DNA of 45,359 bases from Caulobacteraceae bacterium (GTDB lineage Bacteria > Pseudomonadota > Alphaproteobacteria > Caulobacterales > Caulobacteraceae), in NCBI GenBank assembly GCA_019748095.1, contig JAIEQA010000043.1, positions 1 to 45,359 on the forward strand, in the 5' to 3' direction. The translations under genes were made by a program, and so were the position numbers. Shown here piece after piece: positions 1 through 7,603 of this stretch. Within the stretch, counting starts at the first letter, position 1. Each line of letters begins with the position of its first letter. The notes below the pieces were generated by a model that was given only the letters and a program-made list of their open reading frames with translations, made no database searches and had not been told where the DNA came from.

Positions 1-2
1 CC

Positions 3-98
3 GCTCCGGCCGGACCCCAGCCCTATGCGGCTGCGACCCCGGGTGCCGCCGCCCCGTCCGCAGCGCCGCCCGCGCCGCCGCGCCAGTCGGTCGAGTAG
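3..98 (+). CDS. C-terminal end of an unknown protein (partial)
   Basis: The frame is open from the left edge to a TAG at 96-98 and encodes about 31 residues, almost all Ala, Pro and Gly, ending in RQSVE. Such a low-complexity tail is common at the C-terminus of alphaproteobacterial cytoplasmic or envelope proteins and does not identify the family. The gene begins outside the window. Calling it coding rests on the same-strand DUF3297 gene 72 bases downstream and on the unbroken frame, so confidence is moderate. Confidence 0.45.
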   Translation, partial: APAGPQPYAAATPGAAAPSAAPPAPPRQSVE

Positions 99-170
99 TC
101 ACACAGCCGGTTGGCACCGGGGGCGGGTGCGGCTATGCACCGCCCCCAGTCCTGCCCGTAAGGTTGCTCC

Positions 171-434
171 ATGTCCGACACGCCCCCCGACCGCCTCTCG
201 GTCAATCCCGCCAGCCCCCATTACGACGCCGACCTTCTGGCGCGCGGCGTGGGCATCAAATTCAAGGGCGAGGAAAAGACCAACGTCGACGAATACTGCG
301 TCTCCGAAGGCTGGGTCCGGCTGGCTGTCGGCAAGGCCGTCGATCGCAAGGGCAATGCCCTGACCGTCAAGCTCCAGGGCCTTGTCGAACCCTATTTCCA
401 GAGCGGCGTGGCTGAGGGCGAAGCGGAGGGCTAA
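171..434 (+). CDS. DUF3297 family protein
   Basis: An 87-residue soluble protein with no signal peptide or membrane segment. The core (LARGVGIKFKGEEK, VDEYCVSEGWVRLAVGKA, TVKLQGLVEPYF) matches my memory of the DUF3297 family: short, highly conserved proteobacterial proteins of unknown function and of this length. The ATG at 171 precedes the conserved N-terminal MSDTPPDRLSVNPASPHYDA segment. It stands alone on the plus strand and converges with the amidohydrolase gene. The Glu/Gly-rich tail is not conserved. The function is unknown. Confidence 0.85.
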   Translation: MSDTPPDRLSVNPASPHYDADLLARGVGIKFKGEEKTNVDEYCVSEGWVRLAVGKAVDRKGNALTVKLQGLVEPYFQSGVAEGEAEG

Positions 435-576
435 TCCTCTTCGCCGTCCTCTCGTCCTCCTCCGGCCAGCGGCGCAGCCGCGCAGACCGGGGAGCCCGGC
501 GGCGCGCCGGCACCGAAAGCGGGCATGCCGAAGGTCCGGGTCGGGTGGACAGCGGAAGTTCCCTCGGGGCCCGACG

Positions 577-607
577 ATCAAGGAGCGTTGGACGCAGGAT
601 CCTTGAT
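577..607. terminator. Candidate bidirectional terminator hairpin
   Basis: ATCAAGGA (577-584) is the exact reverse complement of TCCTTGAT (600-607). Inside lies a second short pairing, GCGT with ACGC, around TGG. The element sits between two convergent genes (DUF3297 ending at 434, amidohydrolase ending at 662), where a shared terminator is expected. There is no real T-run, so this is a structural call only. Confidence 0.3.
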
Positions 608-661
608 AATGGCAGGGTGAAATGGGGAACCTCAATTCGAGGCTCGTCCGCTCACAGTGAT

Positions 662-1912
662 TCAAGGATCAACCGAAGATCCCGGAAGCTCGATACCCGC
701 CAGAACCGTCCTTTTGATCTGTCTCAGTGCGCTGATGTCGGCCGTCGGATCAGCCTCAAGCACCAAAAAATCCGCTTCACAGCCAGGTTCAAAACAACCG
801 ATCCGTCGTTCGGGGAAAAGCACAGGCCCGGTCTCGAAGACCATGGTCGCAACGGCGTGTGGCGACAGGCCATTTTCCCGAACAAGATGCTCGGCCTCGG
901 TGAAAACCTGATTGAAGCCGTCCGTCCCGATCAGAATTTGCACTCCGGCCTGGCGCAGCAACGCAAGATTTTCCGTCTGGATCTCGACAGTGCGTCGGGC
1001 TTCATCGCTCAGGCTTGCGTTCGGTTGATCACCACCGCTCGCCAGGGCGTAGGTCGGTATCACCCGCATTCCCGACTGAGCCACCAGACGCGCGATCTCC
1101 GGCGTTAGTCTGACGGCCTCGGGATCGGAGGGTAGCCCGCCATAAGCAGGCAAGTGCCCGGCGTAATCTACGCCAGCCTCGGCGGCCACCTTCAGGTCGT
1201 GAGCGGTTTCCACATGAGCGACGACAGGCAAGCCCATGGAATGCGCCTGTTGCACCAGGAATGGCACATTGGCCGGGTTCAGCCCCTTCGCTCCGTAAGC
1301 GCTCGGGTCGTTCTGCAGGACCTCGTAGTGTTCTGATCGGAGCAGATAGATTTTCACGAAGTCTGCGCCCTGGCGCTTCAGCGTCAACAGCGAGCTTTTG
1401 ATCTCCGCCTCGGTCCGCCCGTAGTGGAAGGCATTGCCGAGGAACCATTCACGGGGTCGTCCGCCATAGATGACCGGTCCCAGCACATCGACATACAACT
1501 GCTCTGGATGGCCCCCGGGCTCCGTAATGCCGCCTTGAGCCACCTTCACCCGGAAGTGACCGGGGCTTCCAAAAAAGCTGCGGGTGCTTTCATCAAGAGT
1601 GACGGTGTTGGGGTTCCAGACATAGAAGACCCCGACGTCGGTGTAGCCGCGGGACGATGCCTGCGACGCCTGGGTCACATGGGCGTGTGCGTTGGCATAG
1701 GCGGGGGTGACATACTGACCCTGAAGGGCGACACGCGATGCCTCAGGCAGAACAGAGGCCGGGTCTATGAACCGTCCGTCCTCGACGACAAGTGTGCGTT
1801 CCTGAAAGCCTGCGCCGGTCCAGACCTGCCCGCCCTCATAGAGGGTCTGTTGAGACTGCGCGATGACAGGGGTAGCGGCCAGAGCGAGCGCTATTGCGAC
1901 TGTGAATTTCAT
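662..1912 (-). CDS. Secreted metal-dependent amidohydrolase
   Basis: A 416-residue protein counted from the ATG at 1912, which begins a clear signal peptide (MKFTVAIALALAATPVIAQ); the upstream in-frame Met gives an unlikely charged extension. The fold is the amidohydrolase superfamily TIM barrel: a short N-terminal beta domain, the HxH metal motif in YANAHAH (near residues 76-78), a FVKIYL segment, PVVAHVETAHD, AGHLPAY, and the catalytic-Asp region LIGTDGFN. The C-terminus ends in the usual FLVLEADP strand. Substrate is unknown; relatives include imidazolonepropionase-like and prolidase-like enzymes. A periplasmic location follows from the signal peptide. It lies downstream of a LytTR regulator on the same strand, with a possible operator between them. 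Confidence 0.85.
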   Translation of the reverse strand: MKFTVAIALALAATPVIAQSQQTLYEGGQVWTGAGFQERTLVVEDGRFIDPASVLPEASRVALQGQYVTPAYANAHAHVTQASQASSRGYTDVGVFYVWNPNTVTLDESTRSFFGSPGHFRVKVAQGGITEPGGHPEQLYVDVLGPVIYGGRPREWFLGNAFHYGRTEAEIKSSLLTLKRQGADFVKIYLLRSEHYEVLQNDPSAYGAKGLNPANVPFLVQQAHSMGLPVVAHVETAHDLKVAAEAGVDYAGHLPAYGGLPSDPEAVRLTPEIARLVAQSGMRVIPTYALASGGDQPNASLSDEARRTVEIQTENLALLRQAGVQILIGTDGFNQVFTEAEHLVRENGLSPHAVATMVFETGPVLFPERRIGCFEPGCEADFLVLEADPTADISALRQIKRTVLAGIELPGSSVDP

Positions 1913-2111
1913 TCGAGTGCCCAACTTCTTTCGTTGGCGTGCCGACCCCACAGATGATCTTCAATCCGGCCGTCGCTCTGGTCGGGCCAAATGTCGAAAC
2001 AGTGTATGGGACGGTGCGATTTGCGACGGTGGCCCCCGGAAGGACCCGGGTCTGACGGTGACTGGAACTGCCATCGTGCTAACCGGTTTGGCGCAGCCGA
2101 TTCATCGAAAT

Positions 2112-2145
2112 CGGCGAACGGACATGTGCCATCCGGCGAACGGTC
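2112..2145 (-). promoter_or_regulatory. Tandem repeat resembling a LytTR-type operator
   Basis: Read on the minus strand, GACCGTTCGCCG (2145-2134) and GTCCGTTCGCCG (2123-2112) are direct repeats, 11 of 12 identical, with a 22-bp period. The 9-mers ACCGTTCGC and TCCGTTCGC fit the published LytTR half-site pattern [TA][AC][CA]GTTN[AG][TG] at eight of nine positions, and the 13-bp spacing is the expected one. The repeat lies just after the LytTR gene and about 200 bp upstream of the amidohydrolase start. Binding is inferred, not shown. Confidence 0.55.
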
Positions 2146-2146
2146 G

Positions 2147-2956
2147 TCAGAGCGCCCGCTCTCGCAGAAGCCTCGCTCCAGCTCGGCTGACCGACAGGTT
2201 GGGTCCCGCAACCATGGACAGGCTCAATCGACCTCCCCCAACGGGCTCAGCCCTCTCGACATGATCGAGATTTGCAAGGGTCGAGCGGTGGACCCTCACG
2301 AACCGTCGGGGATCCAGAGCCGCTTCCAGCTCCGCCAGGGTCGTGGAGACCAGATGATTGCCCTTCAGCGTGACGATTTCAGCATAATCATCTGCGCCCG
2401 TGATGCTGACGATGTCGCTCGCCATCAGTGACAGGACATCGCCATTGGCCTTCAGCAAAAAGCGCTCGCTGAAATCCGGAGCGGCATTGTCGATCACGAG
2501 CAAGGCCCGTCCTGGCCTGCATTCAAGGACGGTCAGGGCCGCGACCGCAGCGTAGGCGAACAGACCCTGCATCATCTGCCAAAGTTGAGCGGGACCTTGA
2601 AGAAAAGGCGTGACGCTGAAGCGGGTCGCCGAGCCCGATGTGGCCATTCCGGTCACGACGAAAAGGAGCCAGGCCCAGGTGACCGAGAAAGCGGCTGCCA
2701 GTGCAAGATGGGAAACCCAGAGCGCGGGCCCATCAAGCTCTATCAGCCAGCGTCGCAGCACAGCCCGTGCGGCGATAACGGAAGCCGCCAATGAGGCACA
2801 GTTCAGTCCGGCTGCCCGCAAACTGTCGAAAACGGACTGGTTGAGAGTCAGCGAAAATATCAGGGTGTAGGCCAGTCCGGTCAGCATCACCCCCGCAAAC
2901 CAGAGGAGACGCGGATCCCGCAGCTGCCTGGCACTCAGCCCTTTGCCGTCCGTCAA
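2147..2956 (-). CDS. Membrane-anchored LytTR-family transcription regulator
   Basis: 269 residues. The N-terminal half has about four hydrophobic segments (LLWFAGVMLTGLAYTLIFSL, then around residues 45-65, 80-102 and 125-145), and the C-terminal third is a LytTR DNA-binding domain (GDVLSLMASDIVSITGADDY, LAELEAAL, RRFVRVHRSTLANL). No receiver domain is present. This fits the membrane-LytTR architecture, in which a membrane part senses a signal and the LytTR part binds paired direct repeats. It is followed on the same strand by a repeat of that type and the secreted amidohydrolase, its most likely target. Whether the two genes share a transcript is unclear because the gap is 234 bp. Confidence 0.85.
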   Translation of the reverse strand: MTDGKGLSARQLRDPRLLWFAGVMLTGLAYTLIFSLTLNQSVFDSLRAAGLNCASLAASVIAARAVLRRWLIELDGPALWVSHLALAAAFSVTWAWLLFVVTGMATSGSATRFSVTPFLQGPAQLWQMMQGLFAYAAVAALTVLECRPGRALLVIDNAAPDFSERFLLKANGDVLSLMASDIVSITGADDYAEIVTLKGNHLVSTTLAELEAALDPRRFVRVHRSTLANLDHVERAEPVGGGRLSLSMVAGPNLSVSRAGARLLRERAL

Positions 2957-3108
2957 TCCCCGGTTCTCCGCTGGATGTGATTGTCACCCGACCGTGGCTC
3001 GCAGCCGGGTTCGGCGCAAGAGCGATGCCGCTGGAGCTGATCGCCATAACCTGGCGTCTGTCTTTTCGCTCAAATTCTTGGGAATCCGACAATCATCAAA
3101 TGGCCTGG

Positions 3109-3283
3109 AAGCGGACGTCGCCAGGGACCGCAACGGGTCGGACCACGACATTGGCATCAGACCCGAAACCGGACATCCAGCCCGTGTCCCGCAAGCGGAC
3201 ATCCCGCACTGCACATTGGGATGGGAAGCGGACATTGTCAGGCTAGGATATGCTGGCAGACTCAGAGGCAGAGCGCCGGACAT
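3109..3283 (+). repeat. Cluster of short AAGCGGACAT-like repeats
   Basis: Near-identical decamers occur at 3109 (AAGCGGACGT), 3167 (AACCGGACAT), 3193 (AAGCGGACAT) and 3226 (AAGCGGACAT), with a ninth-base core GCCGGACAT at 3275. All are in the same orientation in non-coding DNA upstream of a small membrane protein. Spacings are 58, 26, 33 and 49 bp, not regular. Similar GCGGACATT strings occur between genes in other Caulobacterales and sphingomonads (my recollection), so this may be debris of a dispersed element. Confidence 0.5.
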
Positions 3284-3551
3284 GACAAACAGTGCCCGCG
3301 GCGACTGGAAGATCCGCCTGCGAGTTGCGGCCAGCCTCCTTCTCTGTGTTTTGCCTGGATCGTGCACGGTTTATTTCGCCGATTATAGCACCTTGGCTCT
3401 TCTGGGTCTTGCGAAGGATGAGTTCGCGGTATCACCCGTGGTGTTGCCTCTGAGCTTGCTCATTGGCGGCGTTCCGACACTCTGGGCGATACGTGCACTT
3501 CGATCGGCAGTGCGCGATCTGAAACGTAGGGGTCGAGATGGCCCCATCTGA
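3282..3551 (+). CDS. Small two-helix membrane protein, unknown
   Basis: 89 residues from ATG 3282. Two hydrophobic segments are visible: RVAASLLLCVLPGSCTVYF near residues 13-31 and VVLPLSLLIGGVPTLWAI near 53-70, followed by a basic tail (RSAVRDLKRRGRDG). The first segment could be a signal anchor; a Cys inside it does not form a standard lipobox. The longer in-frame extension upstream to 2943 has non-coding character and runs through the repeat cluster, so I reject it. No strong ribosome site is seen. No family is recognised. Confidence 0.45.
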   Translation: MTNSARGDWKIRLRVAASLLLCVLPGSCTVYFADYSTLALLGLAKDEFAVSPVVLPLSLLIGGVPTLWAIRALRSAVRDLKRRGRDGPI

Positions 3552-3791
3552 GCGGGTATCGCTGACCGGACCCCCCGAACGTCCCGAGGAGCGACCCCAG
3601 GTCGCTGTGAGCGTCCGCCTACGCTTCCGAGCCGAGGAAAATATTCCGGATCGTCTCTTGCGGCGACGCCCATCGGTCCCATCTCAGACCGGTCCCGATC
3701 CCACCGGGCCGCGGTGAACAGTGTCACGCGGTGCAATCAGGAGTCGCCGATAAGGGTTTGATTTCAAAGCAGACGCGTTCGAATTGCACTT

Positions 3792-3817
3792 TTGGACTCT
3801 GTTTTTCCAGAGTCCAA
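3792..3817 (-). terminator. Perfect hairpin downstream of pgeF
   Basis: TTGGACTCTG (3792-3801) and CAGAGTCCAA (3808-3817) are perfect reverse complements around a six-base loop. The structure begins 20 bases past the pgeF stop on the minus strand. There is no long T-run on that strand, so it may be a factor-assisted terminator or 3'-end stabiliser. The rest of the gene-free stretch 3552-3791 holds only a 7-bp inverted repeat (GTGCAAT at 3731, ATTGCAC at 3783). Confidence 0.45.
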
Positions 3818-3836
3818 TCCTGGCGAACAGGGTCCG

Positions 3837-4610
3837 TCAGTCCAGCCGGATCGCCGACATCAACCGGCCGAAGTCCGGCTCTCCCGCCCGGTACGCCCGC
3901 CGGTTGGAATAGAACCGCTCGGCGTCCGCACAGGTGTCGTGGCCGGTCCAGGCGGCCTCACCGACCCCGGCCTGGTCCAGCCGCCACAGCACAAAGCCGG
4001 GCAGGTCGAACATCCGCTTGCCGGCGTCCACGCCCGGCGCAAAGAACCGCCCGGCCCCGGCATCCTGACGCTCGAACCGCTCCTGAAAGTCCGCCCCGAC
4101 CTCATAGCTTTCGGGGGCGATACAGGGGCCGACCACGGCCACCATCCGGCCCGGCCGGGCCCCCAGGGCCTCCATCGCCGTGACGGCCGACTGGACCACC
4201 CCGTCCAGCGCCCCCTTCCATCCGGCATGGACGGCCCCCACCAGCCGGGCCTCCGCATCGGCCAGCAGGATCGGCGCACAGTCGGCGGTCAGGACCGCCG
4301 GGATCACCCCCGGCGTGGCCGTCACCACCGCATCCCCCTCCGGTCTGTTCCCGGCCCAGGGCCCGGTCGCCACCCGCGTGATCGCCGAATGGATCTGGTA
4401 GCCATTGGCCAGATCGTCGGATCCACCCCCCAGGGCCGCCGCCACCCGCCGCCGGTTCTCGGCCACCGCCGCCGGATCGTCGGCCGAACCGGTCCCTGTG
4501 TTCAGCCCCGCATACAGCCCGGTCGAGACCCCGCCCTGCCGCGTGAAGAAGCCGTGCCGCACCCCGGCCCGGTCCAGCAGGGGGTGGGTGAGGGGGACGG
4601 GTGCGCTCAC
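3837..4610 (-). CDS. pgeF: Peptidoglycan editing factor / multicopper polyphenol oxidase family (YfiH-type)
   Basis: 257 residues from a GTG at 4610. The family signatures are in order: GVRHGFFTRQGGVS near residue 17, NRRRVAAALG, QIHSAI, VLTADCAPILL, VGAVHAGWKGAL, AVVGPCIAPESYEV, FYSNRR near the C-terminus. The HTADC-like and HAGW histidine/cysteine residues form the metal site of this family. E. coli YfiH removes misincorporated L-Ser/L-Gly from peptidoglycan precursors; relatives also act as purine nucleoside phosphorylases. The GTGA overlap with the methyltransferase stop (4607-4610) fixes the start and shows translational coupling. The frame stays open further upstream, but that part is antisense-like Gly/Arg-rich sequence. 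Confidence 0.9.
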   Translation of the reverse strand: MSAPVPLTHPLLDRAGVRHGFFTRQGGVSTGLYAGLNTGTGSADDPAAVAENRRRVAAALGGGSDDLANGYQIHSAITRVATGPWAGNRPEGDAVVTATPGVIPAVLTADCAPILLADAEARLVGAVHAGWKGALDGVVQSAVTAMEALGARPGRMVAVVGPCIAPESYEVGADFQERFERQDAGAGRFFAPGVDAGKRMFDLPGFVLWRLDQAGVGEAAWTGHDTCADAERFYSNRRAYRAGEPDFGRLMSAIRLD

Positions 4611-5680
4611 GCCTCGAACCCCGGCACCGACAGACTGCGGGGCGAGAAGATCGCCGCCACCTTGAACAGGTCGCCCATCTGGTCGGGGGCCGTCAGCCGG
4701 GCCAGCTGCCGTTCGATTACCGGGGCCGCCCCCGGCCGCCCGGCCGCCAGCCGCTCGGCCCGGGCCTCGATCCCCAGCCGACGCAGGAAGTCGCCCTGGC
4801 CCACGCATCCGGTCACATCGGCCCCGGCCCGGACCGCCGCCTCCAGCACCGCAGGGAAGTCGGCCCACTGGGTCACATCCGCCTCGCCCGGCTCGGTCAG
4901 CGGATCGACCTTGGCATGCCGCCGCAGGGCCTGCAGGGTGTCGCCCACCCCCGGCCGGTCCCGCCCGTAGTCGATCAGCAGGGCCGCGCCCGAGGTCTCG
5001 CGGACCAGGGTGGCCAGATCGCGCCCGAAGGCCGCCTGCTGGTCCGAGGCCTCGATCACCTGACCCGGCTCGACCTCGAACCCCGGCCGCTCGAACCCGC
5101 CGGTGATGCCGACCAGCCCGAAGGTCAGTCCCCCATCGTCGGTGACCCCGACCCGCCGCTCGGCCCAGCCCCCGTCCGTCTTCACGAACTGGCGGGCCGG
5201 CAGACAGTCCAGCACCTCATTGGCGATCAGGATGACCGGGGCGTCCGTCTCGATCTGCGTCAGGGACCGGACCCAGCGCGGTTCCACGTCGCTCTGCCCC
5301 AGCCGTCGCGCCTGCGCCGCGCGCAGCGGCCCGCTGGGCTCGATCAGGATCAGGTCGCAGGCTTCCAGAAACCCCGGCACGACGCGGGCGGCCCTGAGCG
5401 CATCGTCCATCAGGGTCCCGTCGCCCGGCCCCACCTCGACCAGCCGGAACCGCTCGGGCGCACCCAGTCTTTCCCAGGTCTCGACCGCCCACAGGCCGAT
5501 CAGCTCGCCGAACATCTGGCTGACCAGCGGGGCCGTGATGAAGTCGCCACTCTCGCCCAGGGCCGGGCGGGTGGCATAGTAGCCGTCGGTCGGGTCGTGC
5601 AGGCAGCGGGTGACATAGTCCGCCACCGTCATCGGCCCGGTCAGGGTGATCTCCCGGACCAGCCGGTCCTTCAGCGCCAT
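4607..5680 (-). CDS. Class I SAM-dependent methyltransferase, MidA/NDUFAF7 family
   Basis: 357 residues from ATG 5680, which shares one base with the lgt stop (TGATG). The features are typical: N-terminal VADYVTRCLHDPTDGYYATR, GDFITAPLVSQMFGELIG, the SAM-binding motif VEVGPGDGTLMDD, LIANEVLDCLPARQF, and LIDYGR. NDUFAF7 methylates an arginine of a complex I subunit in mitochondria and matters for complex I assembly. Bacterial members are assumed to do something similar, but their substrate is not established. It is conserved between lgt and pgeF in Caulobacterales and related groups, as here. Cytoplasmic. Confidence 0.88.
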   Translation of the reverse strand: MALKDRLVREITLTGPMTVADYVTRCLHDPTDGYYATRPALGESGDFITAPLVSQMFGELIGLWAVETWERLGAPERFRLVEVGPGDGTLMDDALRAARVVPGFLEACDLILIEPSGPLRAAQARRLGQSDVEPRWVRSLTQIETDAPVILIANEVLDCLPARQFVKTDGGWAERRVGVTDDGGLTFGLVGITGGFERPGFEVEPGQVIEASDQQAAFGRDLATLVRETSGAALLIDYGRDRPGVGDTLQALRRHAKVDPLTEPGEADVTQWADFPAVLEAAVRAGADVTGCVGQGDFLRRLGIEARAERLAAGRPGAAPVIERQLARLTAPDQMGDLFKVAAIFSPRSLSVPGFEA

Positions 5681-6555
5681 CAGTCCGCCGCGGCGACCGG
5701 CGGCCGCGTCCACGCCCGGTAAACCAGCCAGCCGCCAATCAGGATCATCGGGATCGACAGCATCATCCCCATGGTCAGGCCCAGCGGGTAGTTTTCCATC
5801 CCCGCGTCCGGCTGGCGCACCGTCTCCAGCACCGCTCGCGACAGGCCATAGCCGACCAGGAACAGACCGGTGACAAAGCCCGGCTTGGTCAGCAGCCGCC
5901 ATTTCCACACCGCCAGTGACAGGACGGCGAACAGCAGCAGTCCCTCCAGCGCCGCCTCATACAGCTGGCTGGGGTGGCGCGGCTCATTGCCGGCCGGGCA
6001 GAAGCCGTACATCTGCTCGATCCGGGCGTTGCAGAACCGGATGGCCCACGGGACGTCCGTGGTCCGCCCCCACAGCTCACCGTTGATGAAGTTTGCGATC
6101 CGCCCGAAGAACAGGCCGATCGTCGCCACCGGCGCGATCGCATCGCCCAGACTCAGCAGGTTCGCCCCCTGCTTCCGGCCGAACCATGCAATGGCCAGAC
6201 AGACGCCGAGGAAGCCGCCGTGGAAGGACATCCCGCCGGTCCACAACTGGAACAGCTCCAGCCGTTCACCGAGGGTCTCCCCGGTGAACAGTTGGCCGAA
6301 CAGCACCGGCTGATAGAACAGCGCATAGCCGAACCGCCCGCCCAGGATGATGCCGAGCGTGATCCACAGCACCAGATCATCCAGCTGCGGTCCGGTGATC
6401 GGCGGCCGCCCGGGGGCCCACAGCCGTTCGGTCTTCAGGATCCGCGCCGCATAGACCCACCCCAGAACGATGCCGGTCACATAGGCCAGCGCGTACCAGC
6501 GCAGGGGCAGGGGGCCGATCTGGATCAGGACCGGGTCGAACTCGGGAAAGGTCAA
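5680..6555 (-). CDS. lgt: Prolipoprotein diacylglyceryl transferase
   Basis: 291 residues, inner-membrane enzyme with about seven transmembrane segments. It transfers diacylglycerol from phosphatidylglycerol to the lipobox Cys of prolipoproteins, the first step of lipoprotein maturation. The Lgt signature is present as GRIANFINGELWGR, along with MSFHGGFLGV and RHPSQLYEA, which contain the essential His and substrate-site residues of the family. The N-terminus (FPEFDPVLIQIGPLPLRWY) is normal. First gene of the three-gene overlapping operon lgt-midA-pgeF. It is divergent from ubiK, with 173 bases between the two starts. Length is in the usual range. Confidence 0.97.
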   Translation of the reverse strand: MTFPEFDPVLIQIGPLPLRWYALAYVTGIVLGWVYAARILKTERLWAPGRPPITGPQLDDLVLWITLGIILGGRFGYALFYQPVLFGQLFTGETLGERLELFQLWTGGMSFHGGFLGVCLAIAWFGRKQGANLLSLGDAIAPVATIGLFFGRIANFINGELWGRTTDVPWAIRFCNARIEQMYGFCPAGNEPRHPSQLYEAALEGLLLFAVLSLAVWKWRLLTKPGFVTGLFLVGYGLSRAVLETVRQPDAGMENYPLGLTMGMMLSIPMILIGGWLVYRAWTRPPVAAAD

Positions 6556-6700
6556 ACGGGGCTCCTGCGGCGGTTCGCCCCGCCTTTAGCAAGGGATGCC
6601 GCCTCGCGCGAGCGTGACACGCTTCCGCCCCGATTGAGGCTATGCAGGGGGTGTCCGGAAAGGTTTCATTCACCATATCAGGCAACCTTCCCTTAACGAC

Positions 6701-6717
6701 GCCCGCGACGCGCGGGC
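6701..6717 (+). promoter_or_regulatory. GC hairpin just upstream of the ubiK ribosome site
   Basis: GCCCGCG (6701-6707) pairs with CGCGGGC (6711-6717) across a three-base loop. It directly abuts the GGAG ribosome site (6719-6722) that serves the ATG at 6729. Such a stem could hinder ribosome access or act as an mRNA-stability element; there is no direct evidence for either. Confidence 0.3.
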
Positions 6718-6728
6718 CGGAGACGATC

Positions 6729-7019
6729 ATGCAGACCCGCAACCCCTTCCTCGATGAACTCGCCAAGATGTCGACCAGCGCCATGGGCCTCGCCCAGGCC
6801 GCCGGCGAAGAGGCCAAGGCCGCCCTGCGCGCCCAGACCGACCGGGTCGCAGCCGAGATGGATCTCGTGCGTCGCGACGAGTTCGACGTGCTCAAGGCCG
6901 AGATCGCCGCCCTGCGCGCCGAGGTCGCCACCCTGAAAGGCAGCCCCGCCATCACGGCGAAAAAGCCTCAAAAGGGAACGTCCACAGACGGAACTCGTCT
7001 TCCGGACGCAGCCGGTTGA
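6729..7019 (+). CDS. ubiK: Accessory factor UbiK family protein (BMFP)
   Basis: 96 residues from ATG 6729, with GGAG six bases upstream. The start is internal to a longer open frame whose extension is not protein-like. The N-terminus (NPFLDELAKMSTSAMGLAQA) and the long helical segment RRDEFDVLKAEIAALRAEVA match the UbiK/BMFP family, whose C-terminal coiled coil forms a trimer. In E. coli UbiK supports aerobic ubiquinone biosynthesis through UbiJ; in Brucella the relative is membrane-fusogenic in vitro. The last 25 residues are Lys/Thr-rich and variable. Followed by ybjN-like and proC genes, a conserved arrangement. Confidence 0.85.
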   Translation: MQTRNPFLDELAKMSTSAMGLAQAAGEEAKAALRAQTDRVAAEMDLVRRDEFDVLKAEIAALRAEVATLKGSPAITAKKPQKGTSTDGTRLPDAAG

Positions 7020-7098
7020 GCCGAATCTGCGAACACGCCTACCGTCTGTCCAACGCCGCCGAGTCGCGGCCGACCTCCCGTGAGATCGAGACCCCCTG

Positions 7099-7602
7099 AT
7101 GGATGCTGCCGTACCCCAAGAGGTCGACGTCCCCTACGATCCGCTGGATGTGGTTGAGCATGTGCTGAATGCCGAGAACCTGCCGTTCGACCGGACAGAC
7201 GACGGCGATCTGGCCTTCGCCCTGGCCGGCGACTGGAAGGACTATGAGCTGTGGTTCGCGTGGCGGCCCGAGGGGGACTGCCTGCAGCTTTGCTGCGCCC
7301 TGGACCTGCGAGCCACCAAATCGCGCCGCAACGCCGCCTATGAACTGGTCTCGATGGTCAACCAACGTACCTGGATGGGCCATTTCGAGGTCTGGGCCGA
7401 GGATGGCGAGATCGTCTTCCGCCACTCCCTTGCCCTGCCGCACGGCGAGCGGCCGACCCTCGCCCAGGCCGCGTCCATGATCGACGCAGCGGTCGAGGCG
7501 GCGGATCGCTATTATCCCGCCTTCGACTTCATGATCCGTGGCAACAAGAAGCCCCAGGACGCGATCGATTCCTGCCTGTTCGAGACCGTCGGCACGGCCT
7601 GA
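7099..7602 (+). CDS. YbjN domain-containing protein
   Basis: 167 residues, soluble. The YbjN/type III secretion chaperone-like fold is indicated by the acidic N-terminus (DPLDVVEHVLNAENLPFDRT), DWKDYELWFAWRPEGDCLQL, YELVSMVNQRTWMGHFEVW, and IVFRHSLALP. The family function is uncertain; E. coli YbjN affects motility and stress responses. It lies 80 bases after ubiK and one base before the GTG of proC, so the three genes probably form one transcript. No clear Shine-Dalgarno is seen at ATG 7099, but the conserved region starts soon after it. Confidence 0.85.
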   Translation: MDAAVPQEVDVPYDPLDVVEHVLNAENLPFDRTDDGDLAFALAGDWKDYELWFAWRPEGDCLQLCCALDLRATKSRRNAAYELVSMVNQRTWMGHFEVWAEDGEIVFRHSLALPHGERPTLAQAASMIDAAVEAADRYYPAFDFMIRGNKKPQDAIDSCLFETVGTA

Positions 7603-7603
7603 C

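Noticed and set aside
2943..3281. N-terminal extension of the small membrane protein
   Set aside because: Runs through the repeat cluster and the LytTR promoter region, with no protein-like composition.
3731..3789. tRNA or tRNA fragment
   Set aside because: TTCGAATTGC resembles a T-loop, but no acceptor or D-stem can be built.
3792..4970. 392-residue plus-strand open frame
   Set aside because: Antisense to pgeF and the methyltransferase; Pro/Arg-rich without a domain.
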